In this document: in pieces, positions 14,733 through 26,200 of the stretch
Numbering within the stretch: position 1 is the first letter of the stretch
How the letters are laid out: each line of letters starts with the position of its first letter
Assembly (NCBI GenBank): GCA_038087015.1
Contig: JASBNA010000007.1
Span: forward strand, 1,116,001-1,180,000
From: Cerrena zonata
Taxonomy: Eukaryota; Basidiomycota; Agaricomycetes; Polyporales; Cerrenaceae
Length of the DNA: 64,000 bases
Direction of reading: 5' to 3'
The notes under the pieces: model-generated
Database searches by the model: none
Seen by the model: only the letters and a program-made list of their open reading frames with translations
Told to the model about the DNA's origin: nothing
Made by a program: the position numbers and the translations under genes

Positions 14733-16152
14733 ATGGACTCCAATTCATCTCACGTTTCCTTCAGTGCGTCCTTTTAGGAGTCGTGTCAGAATGACAGGAT
14801 CAAGCTGAACACCCTTGACCTTGTCGTACAGTTGGGATCGTAGATTTCACAGAAGATGTAAAACTATATACGAATCCCATTGCGTTCTGCTCTAATCACT
14901 GATCCTCCAATAGGCACGCTGGGTTTACTGCTCGGAGTCCGTTCAAGATTTGTTAGGTGCCCATCTCACTCTTCTCTCATCTTCCCACCCGACGCCGCAT
15001 CTCATCGACCCTTCTCGCAGGATGGGAGCCCAGAGACCTCATCAATAGGCCCTCGCTTGAGCTTGTTCATCCAGATGAATTCGCTCAGGTTCGCAAGATG
15101 CATTATGACACTATCAAGCAGGACAAGGCAGCCACATTAGCCTACTTGCGAATGCGTCATAAAGATCCCTGTAAAGGTTATATACTGTGTTCCATTGTAG
15201 GTCCCTCTGTGCTTCTTTCCACATCATTCTGACTGATCTACATCGCGTTATGCCTTGATCCATAATCCAGACCCGAACAGTATGCCAGAATGTACTGGTA
15301 GGCAGCGTCTCATTCGCCACACCTGGTCCACGAGCGATGCACAACAATTCGACTGCTCAAGAGGTCACCGTGATCACTCAGTCCGCAAAGGATTTCGAGT
15401 TCAGAGTACGTCACTGTGCATAAGCATTGTCAAGTCTCGTGGCTGATCGGTTTGGCCGCTTCCTTAGAAATGGAATGATCCCAATCCCATGCCTCCCTGT
15501 CCTATTCTCGCCCCGCCTGGACGTGGCCGGAGTCTCTCAGACCCTGCCAGTGTTGAGCCCTCACCACCGATGCGATTTTCTCCTCTCCCGGAACAATCAT
15601 CTCGGACTGCTCTAATTCTTGATCGCTTCTCGGAAAGGTGTACGATCTATTACTGTTCGAATGACAGTCTGGTGCATACATCGGCCGCCATGGGAAGGAG
15701 CTTCTTCGATTTTGTCATGCCGAGACACGAAGATCTTGTCAGAAACTGGATCGACGTCGTCAAGGGCTGGGGTGTAAATGAGCGTGGACAACCGAGCGAT
15801 GGTGGTTTCGGTTTCGGTAAATTTGCTCTGTGTGTCAAGGGTCGAGATTCCAGGTATGTATTTCGCACATAGCTCATATACTCTATATCATAACGATAAC
15901 ATGTCCGTCTTCATTACCGTGCTCCACAGCCTCAAGGTCGACACACCTCCATCGCGAGCTCGCCGAAGCCCACCCATGAACAACACCAACTCTCGGACCC
16001 GTTCACATTCCCATCGCGATCTGACGTCACCACTACCCGTAGGGGACTACAATAGACCGCCCGCCCCCGGAGAGGAAATCATAGTCGATGCTATCTTCTC
16101 GGCCCACTCGGATGGACTGATGGCTATCATCAGGAAAGCTTCAAGCTCATGA
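14733..16152 (+). CDS. PAS-domain protein
   Basis: Seven exons: 14733-14763, 14832-14857, 14914-14956, 15021-15196, 15271-15405, 15468-15853, 15930-16152. They join in frame to 339 residues. The N-terminal PAS core reads SFIGIVDFTEDARWVYCSES, then GWEPRDLINRPSLELVHPDE. A second PAS-like unit follows (LILDRFSERCTIYYCSND, then FFDFVMPRHEDLVRNWID). The tail is Ser/Arg-rich and ends with VDAIFSAHSDGLMAIIRKAS. It resembles the PAS half of white-collar-type proteins but has no GATA finger and no flavin-binding Cys motif (NCRFLQ) that I can see, so a photoreceptor role is not supported. Such proteins are common in mushroom fungi and mostly uncharacterised. The 26-nt and 43-nt exons are easy to miss automatically, so existing gene models may be wrong. 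Confidence 0.85.
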
Positions 16153-16776
16153 AAGATCTTACGATTCCCGACACATATCTTCTGTCCATGATCTGATGCT
16201 AACGATTTTTTTTAACGTTGGGCGGAGTCGTTCGTCAACATTAAACAGAACGGACGTAGCCTTTATTGTTGTATTTCCCACACCGGCTGCTTGCCCCTTG
16301 CCGCTTGGCCATTTGCTTTTTACGCTGTAATTTTTAGCTCGAAGACTCATACCTCATACCCCCCCAAAATCCCCACCTCGCATCTATTATTGTTGTATTG
16401 GCCGTTTGGATCCTGTCCCTTTTGTAGACATTTCTCTTTAGACTTCGTGAATTCTGCGTTGCTCTAGATACCCCCACGGCTGCGTGGCCACATAAAATGT
16501 CGCTATATATCGCGTTCTGAAATATACCTCGCTGCTCAAATTTCCTTTCAGACATCTGTAATCATGTTACCATTTTTCTCGAATCCCTTTATTTCAAACT
16601 GAACAAAGATCCTTCTATATTTGGCAATATGGAACGGAAGTTGTCAGCAGTCAGACATTGATGCTAACCCTAACCTTGTCCTCGATCAGAGAAGCACACT
16701 TTCACTTTTGAAAAGTTCAGCGCGGAGGCTCTCTTGACTGAGTTTGTTTACCGCTTTCCTCCCCATTTACCTTGCT
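16153..16776. other. Intergenic, PAS 3' end to BMS1 promoter
   Basis: About 620 bases between two same-strand genes. The only recognisable signal is the telomere-repeat-like box at 16664-16675. No open frame here has a recognisable domain. Confidence 0.5.
16664..16675 (-). promoter_or_regulatory. Telomere-repeat-like (Tbf1-type) box in the BMS1 promoter
   Basis: The plus strand reads CTAACCCTAACC, so the minus strand reads GGTTAGGGTTAG: nearly two TTAGGG units, 102 bases upstream of the BMS1 ATG. Tbf1-type Myb factors bind such repeats, and in yeasts they act at snoRNA and ribosomal-protein promoters. Binding here is inference. Confidence 0.4.
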
Positions 16777-19700
16777 ATGGACGACAAGCCTCATAAAGCA
16801 CATAGACCATCACAGTCTGGTGCTAAGGCAGAAAAGAAGAAAGGGCAAAGGGAAAGAGAAACAAAAAGGTTTCAACGAAAAGGTATGCTGCATGCGTTTC
16901 AGGCCTAATAGTCTCTAACGTTCCATGAACTTGGTTCTGTTCACTTATCACGTTGATCATGTTAGGCATTTGCGCCAAAATCTGGTCGAAACGCTGATAG
17001 ACAGGGACGACGAAATGTCGAACGAGACCAGACTCGTCTTCACGTCCCCTCTCATTAACCGTACCCCGGATGATGAACCTCCTCCCGTTATTGTGGCCAT
17101 TGTCGGTCCCCCAGGAGTGGGCAAGACCACGTTGCTTAAAAGTATGATTAGGAGGTATACAAAGCAGACGTTGAACGAGGCCAAGGGGCCGATTACTGTC
17201 GTTAGTGGGAAGAAGAAACGGATAACGTTCATTGAATGTAATAATGATATGAACTCTATGATCGACGTTGGGAAGGTTGCGGATTTGGTTTTGCTTATGA
17301 TTGATGGGTCGTATGGGTTTGAGATGGTATGTGACTTGTTCGTCAAGCCATTCAACTCATCTTCATATTCGCTTGAAATTGGAATATAGGAAACATTCGA
17401 GTTCCTCAACATCCTCCAATCTCACGGATTCCCCAAAGTCATCGGTGTCCTCACCCATCTGGACCTCATCAAAAAAGCAGCAATCCTCCGCGACACAAAG
17501 AAAGCCCTCAAAAAGCGTTTCTGGACCGAAATCTACCAAGGCGCAAAACTATTCTACCTCTCGGGTGTTCTCAACGGTCGATACCCCGACAGTGAAATCC
17601 TCAACCTCTCTCGTTTCATCTCAGTCATGAAATTCCGTCCACTCGTCTTCCGGAATTCACACCCCTACCTCCTTGCAGACCGTATTGAAGACCTTACGCC
17701 CCGAGAGCAAGTCCGCGAATCCAAAGGCAAATGTGATCGGACTGTCACTTTGTATGGATACCTACGCGGGACGAATCTGCGTATGGGGACAAAAGTTCAT
17801 GTACCTGGTGTTGGCGACCTGGAGATGAAGACTGTCACTAAACTTGGTGATCCTTGTCCTTTACCTGATGCCGACTCGGAGAAACGACGGAAGTTGAGCG
17901 AGAAGAAGAAATTATTGATTCATGCTCCTATGAGCGATGTTGGTGGTGTTATTTATGACAAGGATGCTGTGTACATTAACGTTCCGGGTAGTTTCACGAG
18001 GGGTAACGCTGATGGTAAGTCTCATGGTTTATTAAAAATACAGTCTTTTGAAGTGCTGATTGTTTATTTTTATTACAGTTCCTCAAGGCGAGGGTGAGAG
18101 AATGGTGATGGACCTTCAGGACGTCAATGCTACTCTGGAAGATGGTGTTGCAAGAAGTCAAATCCGACTCTTTGGTTCCTCGTCTAGACCACTTGCTGTT
18201 GACCCAGGACCAAGTCGACAACACGCTTTCCAAGACGATTCTGGCTCAGAGGACGACGAGGATGATGATGAAGGTGAAGATTCCGAAGACGAAGGCTTTG
18301 AAGGTTCGGATGACGAGGAAGAGGAAGGATCCGATGTCGAGCTTGACGAAGACGAACTTTCAGAACCGGAAGGTGACGATGAAGATGTCAACGATCGAGG
18401 ACGTTCTGCACCCCGAGTTGTACGTCGGGCGACTCATGATACCAAATCGAATCATGATCGACAGACTAAAGATGTCGAGTACGCCGAAAGTGATTCGGAT
18501 TTGGGTGAGGAAGATGAAGACGAGGACGAACCTGTCGGCCGGAGAGTTCGGTTTGGTAACGAGCATGACGTCGATATTCAGTCCGACGAAGATGAGGAAG
18601 ACATATCTGGAGGTGAAGAGGCACCGCGGTGGAAAGCTAACCTTGGTGCGAAGGCGTTGGAGGCATACCATCAACACTCACAGCGGAACAAGCGAAAAGA
18701 TTGGATATCTCTGATATACAATTCATCACTCACACCGGAACAGATACTCAATGATTCCGAATCTAACAGCTCTAATCTAAACGAGATGGATGACGATTTC
18801 TTCACTGTCAAATCTCGTTCTGGGGCCATTGGCGAGGACGAAGAGAAGGATATGACCAAGGAACCACTGAATGAGGAAGAATTAAAGCAGTGGGAAGACG
18901 AGGAACTTCTAGACTCGATACGAAATCTCTTTATCACTGGTAGTTCATCTGATGCTCAACCGGCTGCTGATGGGGACTACGAAGATTTAGAAGGTGATGC
19001 AGATTTCGAAGATCTTGAAGCTAACGGTGCAGAAGACGCTAGTTCTCAACCTGCTGATCCTGAAACCGCTCGTGCTACTGCCCTTGCTGCCAAGAAAGAA
19101 GCACTCAAGAGGAAGTTCGATGAACAATACGACGATCCCGAAAGTTCGAAGCTCGATTTCTACGAGGAGAAGAAGGAAGAGATGGCTCGTCAACTTCTCC
19201 TGAATAGAGCAGAATTCGAAGATGTGGACGAAGAAGCTCGTGCTCTCGTTGAAGGTTACCGACCTGGCACTTACGTTCGTGTCGAACTGGTAAATGTTCC
19301 CTGCGAGATGATCGAGAACTTCGATCCTACCTACCCACTCATTTTGGGTGGTGTCCTTCCTGCGGAAGAACGTTTCGGGTATCTCCAAGTCCGAATAAAA
19401 CGCCATCGTTGGTTCACCAAGACTTTGAAGACCAACGACCCACTCATTTTCTCTCTGGGTTGGCGGAGATTCCAAAGTATCCCTATCTATTCCCTCGACG
19501 ACCATTCCATCCGAATGCGTATGCTCAAGTACACGCCAGAGCATATGCATTGTTATGCCACTTTTTACGGCCCCGTAGCTCTTCCCAACACAGGTTTCTG
19601 TGCCTTCAACTCCCTTGCTGATAACGCACCCGGGTTCCGTGTGTCAGCCACTGGTGTAGTCCTGGACATCGATAGGTCGACAAAGATCGTCAAGAAGATC

Positions 19701-20527
19701 AAGTTGACTGGTGTTCCGTACAAGATCTTCAAGAACACCGCGTTCATCAAGGACATGTTTAACAGCGCTCTCGAGGTTGCTAAGTTTGAAGGTGCTAATA
19801 TTCGAACTGTATCTGGTATTCGAGGTCAGATCAAGAAAGCACTGGCTAAACCAGAAGGCTCGTTCCGAGCTACTTTCGAGGATAAAGTACTCATGAGCGG
19901 TATGTGTCTCATCAACATGGAATGGAATGAGGACATTCGTTGATCTTTCTTTTCCCTATAGATATCGTCTTCCTTCGGGCGTGGCATTCGATTCCACCTC
20001 GCAAATTCTATAATCCTATCACCTCACTTCTGCTTTCGGAGAAGGGATCATGGTCTGGCATGCGTCTGACTGGTCAAGTCCGTCGTGACGAGGGTCTGAA
20101 GGCACCATTGGATGTCAATTCGACATACAAGAAGATCGAACGTGCACCCCGTCGTTTCAATACCCTGAAGATTCCCAAGAAGCTCCAAGCGGAATTGCCA
20201 TATGCGTCGAAACCTAAACTGATGAAGCCTCAGAATCGACAAACGTACATGCAGAAACGTGCTGTCGTTTTGGAGCCTGAGGAGAAGAAAGCTATCGCCC
20301 TCCTTCAACAAATCCGAGCTTTGCGGAAAGATCAGGTGGTCAAGAGGAAGGAGAAACAGAACGAGAGGAAGGAAGTTCATCGTCAAAAGGTGGCGAGGGA
20401 GGAGGCGAAGAAGACAGAGAAAGATAAGGAGAAACGGAAGGAGTACATGCGTGCTGCCGGTATGAAGACCAAGCGGGACAATGAGAAGGAGGAAGGGAGG
20501 AGCAGCAAACGACGCAAAAAGGATTGA
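16777..20527 (+). CDS. BMS1: Ribosome biogenesis GTPase Bms1 (two apparent +1 frameshifts)
   Basis: Exons at 16777-16882, 16966-17326, 17390-18014, 18079-19899 and 19962-20527. Order: basic N-terminus ([14 protein letters not shown]); [19 protein letters not shown]; GTPase domain with P-loop GPPGVGKTT and G4-like THLD; AARP2CN-type region; long acidic stretch (about 18230-18600); conserved C-terminal domain ([51 protein letters not shown]); Lys/Arg-rich tail. Known role: Bms1 binds Rcl1 and U3 snoRNP in the nucleolus and is needed for early 40S maturation. The frame set by ATG 16777 does not reach the conserved KGFNEK at the end of exon 1, and the exon-2 frame meets a stop at 17056. One extra base in the run near 16846-16848 and one in the C-run 17046-17049 explain both. 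Removing two bases leaves 3477 nt, exactly 1159 codons. Confidence 0.9.
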
Positions 20528-23246
20528 GACAATCTAACCCCTTCTCGTTGGTTTGGTCACCCTGTGACCCTCGGATCCCACCATCTCCTGTAGTTTATCA
20601 CCTTGCTTAATCTTACCTCTTCTCTGGTGCGGAAGTCCATGCTGATTGCATGTTTTTTGATTCATCTTTGGTGCCAAAGTTGAAGGTTCTTCTCCGTTCT
20701 CGACAACATCCCTCATACACCGAAACACATCATTTCGTGACTATTCCCAACACCTCTTGTCGACTTCTTGATTCTCGTTCTCTTGGATACTCTCTGTGAT
20801 GCAGCTTTAGGTACGTGTATCCGATGAATAACTTACAGCATACTTGTACAAGTTCCCCAAATCCTAAGGTAAGGATTGCTGTCCCCTCAACCATATAAAA
20901 AACCCCGTTTTTTTAGCATCAACCAAGAAAACATCATGCTGTCCTATGTTTTCCGTCCTTAACTGTAATTTCTCAAACTTGTCTTTGGACAGAAATTCCA
21001 CTACTGCTGAAGGTGCGAATTGATGGGAAACGTACCGATATTGCGTTTATGTGTCCCCGCACAATGTCCGAAAACAGAAATGGAACGTGTATCGTATGTT
21101 CACGATCTCAGCTGCTACTGACCATGATGATTTTTCTGATCTTGGGTGGTTTCGATATGTTAAGATCGGATGGTTTGTATGACCACTTGACTAAATGCAT
21201 TCACGAGTAACTGCATTCCCCGTGCGTTGAGTGGCACTTGACAGCGTTCAACATCTGGAAATAACGCCAAGACATAGTCCCAAGGTTTAGTTGCGATTCT
21301 GACATTCCTCCCAGCTTCCGAGATCGGTGAATAATTGGGAGCAGAACCTGGTGAGTCACAAAATTTCTCGATGTCTGCGGTAGACGAAACCGAGGTATGG
21401 CTCCAACCTCTCTTCCTCCGCGATTCCGTGGGGTATGCCGTGACATATTGTCTTCCAGGAAAGGCAGGCTACTGTCCTTCCAGTGCTGCACTCTTCCCCA
21501 TCCGTTCGCCAGCCGAAGGTGTATTCTCAAGATACTGTCACCAATAGGATTAAAGATGATGATAGATAGCAGCAAGCCATGGAGGTCTTCCTGTCATCTC
21601 CATAATCGTTCGGACCAAATAATAATTAAGGACGTTTGCAGCTATGACTATGCCGCAACGCTTCATCTTCGTAAAGCTCGACGTTTACTTCCCTCGTCGA
21701 TAACACGAGATGTTTTACCTTGCTCGTATAAACAAGGTGTTCGATCAGAATTTTGACTTTTGTATGGCCGGGATCACCGTGAGTTGTTCGGCAACACTGA
21801 GCGTAGCATCTCTAATTGGTTAATACATAACAGATCCAGCCACAGACATCATCGCGCTGTGGGATCTCGAGGATAATCCCCCTCCCAGGGCTGAGTTTTA
21901 TGACACGATGTGGGTAGGTACGCGACACAATCATCATCGGCTGCGACTTTCGGCTTACGTTCAATAGACAACTATACATCTGGATGCTCATTGACTCGAA
22001 CGAGATGAATATTTCTGCTTATGGCTGATGGTTGATAGCTAGCTTGGAAAAGGACAAACCGGACAAGAACAAAGTTTGATGTCCTTTGACCGGATGTTCG
22101 AAACTATTACGTGTTGGACTGCATACTCAGAAGATGGTTTTCCTAGTGGTTCATATATCCGATTCGCGGGTTTTGCTAGTCAGGGTACCCGAGGCCTATA
22201 CCTTGCCTATACCGGTTATCAAGGGTTCAGAACAGGAGAGTAAATTCTAAAAGAATGCCGCACTACCCGAGACGTTGACAGCACCCACGTACACCCACTT
22301 TGGTGACCCAAATATCTGGTCCGTTCCGGAATGCGTGCAGGAACTCATTCGTGTTTTCGCAACGCCACTTGTTCAATATACATATGGAGTAAAATCTTCT
22401 AGTCTTCCATAGATCTATGACTTCACTAACGGGACCCCTCGTCGAAGTTCGTTCCATGCCGTCACTCTAATCTTCGTCTACCATGCATTCTAAACGTTCT
22501 TGACATCCTAACGATTTTCATATCGACTCGGTGTATCATCGGGATACACATCGAAGTTCTCATCGAAGTTGTGGCTCATTGGCAGGATATCCAATTTCCA
22601 AAACAGCAAAACAGACTCAAACCAGCGCACAATGACGCGAACGTGTATGCCACTATGCGAGGATTACAAATGTAAAATGAGTAACAGATTGTAAGATTCT
22701 ACCTATTGCTACAGACGTGATTGAGGGGGGATAGAGAAATGAATGCAGAGGTAACGAGCAATGCCTGAAAGCGTCGACTAGCAAAGATTGAAAGACAAAA
22801 GATTTGATAGTGTGGAAAAAATAGTAGAAGTACGAGAGCATGTTAGGATACTTCGGAACGAACCAAAACAAGCAGCCCAGAAGAAAATGATTGTAATAGA
22901 TACCCAAGTGACGGTGACAATAATCAAAACAAGAAAACAATGATATGTGTGTGATATGAGGATACTAGTAATACTAACTGATATGACCCCCCCAACCACT
23001 CGTAACGTGAATGACGACGAGAAGGGAAAGCTAGTCAGGTGAATATACTAAGAAAATCAAAAAAAGAAATCAAAAGGAAAGTGATGCAGTACGTGCGTAG
23101 CGTTCGTGTGTATGCGTGCGTGCGTGTTGCTGTAATTTTTTGAGAATTAGTAGCAAATGTATTTCGTGATAGTAGTGGTCCGAATCTCCACTGTGGTTCA
23201 TCCACGTAGGCACCACGTAGAGCCCTCTTCGAGCGTCCCTTCAGGA
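20528..23246. other. Intergenic, BMS1 3' end to YTH gene 3' end
   Basis: About 2.7 kb between convergent genes. Most shows nothing recognisable. A coding-like patch lies at about 21835-22243 on the plus strand (listed separately). The stretch 22680-23110 is purine-rich on the plus strand, hence pyrimidine-rich in the 3' flank of the minus-strand YTH gene. Confidence 0.45.
21835..22243 (+). pseudogene. Coding-like fragment of unknown family, probably broken
   Basis: Two nearby plus-strand segments read like protein. The first, about 21837-21908, encodes TDIIALWDLEDNPPPRAEF and stops at a GTAGGT donor-like site. The second, ending at the TAA 22241-22243, encodes FASQGTRGLYLAYTGYQGF after a Gln/Gly-rich run. 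I could not join them, or a plausible ATG (for example 21763), in one consistent frame through the visible splice sites. I do not recognise the family. It could be a small gene with an exon I missed, or a decayed copy. Confidence 0.25.
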
Positions 23247-26200
23247 CTAATCTTCAACTTTGAGAAAAACTTCCTCCAAACTAATCATCTTCCCTCTTCC
23301 CCTTCCAGAACTATGCGTTGGGGGCGCGGCAGTCTCGGGTCCTGTCTTACTGGGGTCCGGAGAGTCCTGAAGGGCAGGGTCGGGCTTATCCCATTCCTCC
23401 AATAGACTCTGGCCGACGCTGGGTTCCAACTCCGTGCCGTCCCTGGACACCTTGACTTCTCGATCGTGATTCCAGGATTCCGTAGGTGCTTGGTACGATT
23501 GAAGGGAGGCGCTCCGTTCGAACCCACTCGATCTTGAACGACTCGCCCCACACCGGTCCGTCTTCTCGAACACCATCTGGTCCTTCCACAAGCTTTCCCT
23601 TTCCTTTCTCGTCAACTCCCAAGTCAGCCTCGGTTAATGGATCATGTAACTCTTCATCTTCTTGAACAGGACGCAAAGAATCCATAAGTCCAACCATATC
23701 CCATCTCTTCACACCATCGTCGTCGGTTGAAGGTCCACCAGATCCATGTCCGGGTAGAGGTGCATGAGGCGGAGACCTTCGTATTGCCGCTCTGATCGGA
23801 GCAGACGAATCGAGCTCGAAAGGCTGTTCTTGATTGTCGAGGAAGACGGGTAAGACGCGTCTGAGTCTTTGCGTGTCCAAGCTGTTGGGAGGTATAGCCG
23901 GTGATTGCTTACTGAGTCTGTGATGGGGTGGACCCAACTCAGGAGGTGCAGAAGACGGATTACTCGTGTCTGCTGAACCTGTCTGAGGGGGGTCGGGAGA
24001 CACAGGCAATGGAGACTCGTCAAATAGCCGTTGCTCGCTGGGAGAAAAGAAGAGACGTGTCGTCGGACTTTCAGGCCCTGCGGACCGCTGAGATTGGTTT
24101 GAGGCACGACGCGAGGATGCGGAGTCGGTACGAGAGGCCCACGATACTTGATGTTCTCCGCGCAGTATGGGACCCACCATCCTGGATATAGACGTAATGA
24201 ATAAACGTAGTCCGATAAGGACAAACAATCGCAAGAAATGTTCTTACCTTGCATACCCGTAGAACTCTCCGCTCTTGTTGACGCTGAAGATGAGGTACAC
24301 CTCCCTACTAGTTCGGAACGCCTGATCAAGTATACCCTCGTTGTGCTTCTGAGTTGCCCACAAGCCTTTCTGAACACTCAAGTCAAGATCGGACTGGAAA
24401 AAGAAAAGGAAATTAAATGTCATCAGCCTCACGTGAGCACTTCGAAAATAAAAATAAACCACTAACCTGTGTCAGAGATTTTAGGATGAAATAACGCTTG
24501 GGGAAGTATTGCGATAGAATACTCGAGTTCGTTGACAGTGAGCCTGAGCTACTTGAATGGGGTGTGGGTTTACCTCGGGGATATCGTCGTTGTATACCAT
24601 GCGAGGGGGAGTCGTCATCTGATGGGGAACCAAACGATGGATGAGGTGAACTCGATGGGGATGTGAACGGTTCCGAAGAGCTCGAGAACGACTTCCTACC
24701 CACAGGACTACCTCCCCCTCTGCCACTTACTTCCTTCATCTTCGCAGTCCTCTTCTCGTGTTCCTTCTGCTGCTTAATCCACTTCATGTGTATCCCCGAA
24801 CCTCTCTGAGCACCTACACCAGCCTTGAGATCATCCTCCTTGTTCCTCACGCGACATACCAATCGAGCACATCGCGGGTCGTTAGGTCTGAGTGAAACAC
24901 CGTTAAAGTGTTGGATGGCGGACTGAAGATGCCCCGCGGTTTCAAAATTGACAAACGCGCAATTCGAACGTGCGATCAGGAAGATAGACTGGACACCACC
25001 GTACACGGGAGCCTGTGATTGCTGCGAACTCTGGGAACTGTTGAGCATTGAAACTTGACTCGGAAGTACAGGGGGGCCAGATGCGGCACCTGAAGACGAG
25101 CTTGAGGTTCCAGGCCCAGACGGGAATTGTGAGCTCAGAGAACCTCCTCGACCGTGCCCCTGATTGTGTCCTAAAGCAGGTATCGGCGGGTTCGGATTTG
25201 ATTTTATACTAGTTGGCATACTACCACTACTGCCAGCTGTGCCTGTACTGCTTGCAATCGACTCTGTACCAGGAGATGGTATTTGGTTGAAGAATCGCCA
25301 GAGTTCATCGTGACTAGCATCTGTAGGCACATTGCCTGCCCACATAACCCATTCGGACCGTGAGGCTGGTGGATTGGGATGGTATGAACGTCGATCAGTA
25401 ACGCGACCCGGACCACCAGGACCTGAAGGTTGAGGTTGTTGGTGAGCCACATTATGACCTGTGGGATCTGATCGAATAGGTATAGGCTGTGATGGAGGAG
25501 GCCGTGATGAAGGAGGAAGAGATGGAGATGGAAGCAGAGGTGAGGCTGGTGAGTGGAGGCGTAGGGGAGATGATACAGAGAGCGGAGATCCCAACGGATG
25601 CTGTATGGGCGATTGCTGGGTTGTGCGGGGCGAGATAGGGTACAAACCTGAACCTAAATTCGATATGGAAGGATAGGCCCCTTGAGCAGTCTCCAAGTCC
25701 GTGGTACCCAGAGGGTTGGGTGGGTAGGCATACGCTGTATGTGTATGATAACCCTCGTATCCACTCGTCGCCGGCGGTCGAGATGGCACATAATACCATG
25801 TTCCCTGAGCCTCAGGACTTTCCAATGGTGATGGCGTATAACCTGGGCCCGGATACGTTGAATACGTCGCTGGGTACATTGGACTAGTATGTCCATACGC
25901 ATGAGGCGGATATGGACTGTACGGAGAAGGTGGAAATCGACTATATCCCGGTGGAGGCTGTGGGGTGAACGGTGGGCTGGAGCTCTGCTGCTGTGGCGGC
26001 CCCGCAGGAGAATGAGCTGGATGTGAAGGTCGGTAAGTAAAATAAGTTGTAGGTCCGATGCTCATACCTCCTGCAGAAGCAGTCGGAGTATACGAATGGC
26101 TTGAGGGTGAGCTTCCCTCCGACGAGTGCTGTCCATGCGGTGGATGGGGTGGTACAGGTGTGTACGTAGAATAGCCTTGCTGCATCATGGGTACAAGCGT

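Noticed and set aside
14880..15140. Independent short open frames within the PAS locus
   Set aside because: They are parts of true exons read through introns; the spliced model explains the conserved residues.
18158..18391. Ser-rich minus-strand open frame
   Set aside because: Antisense of the acidic Asp/Glu repeat tract of BMS1.
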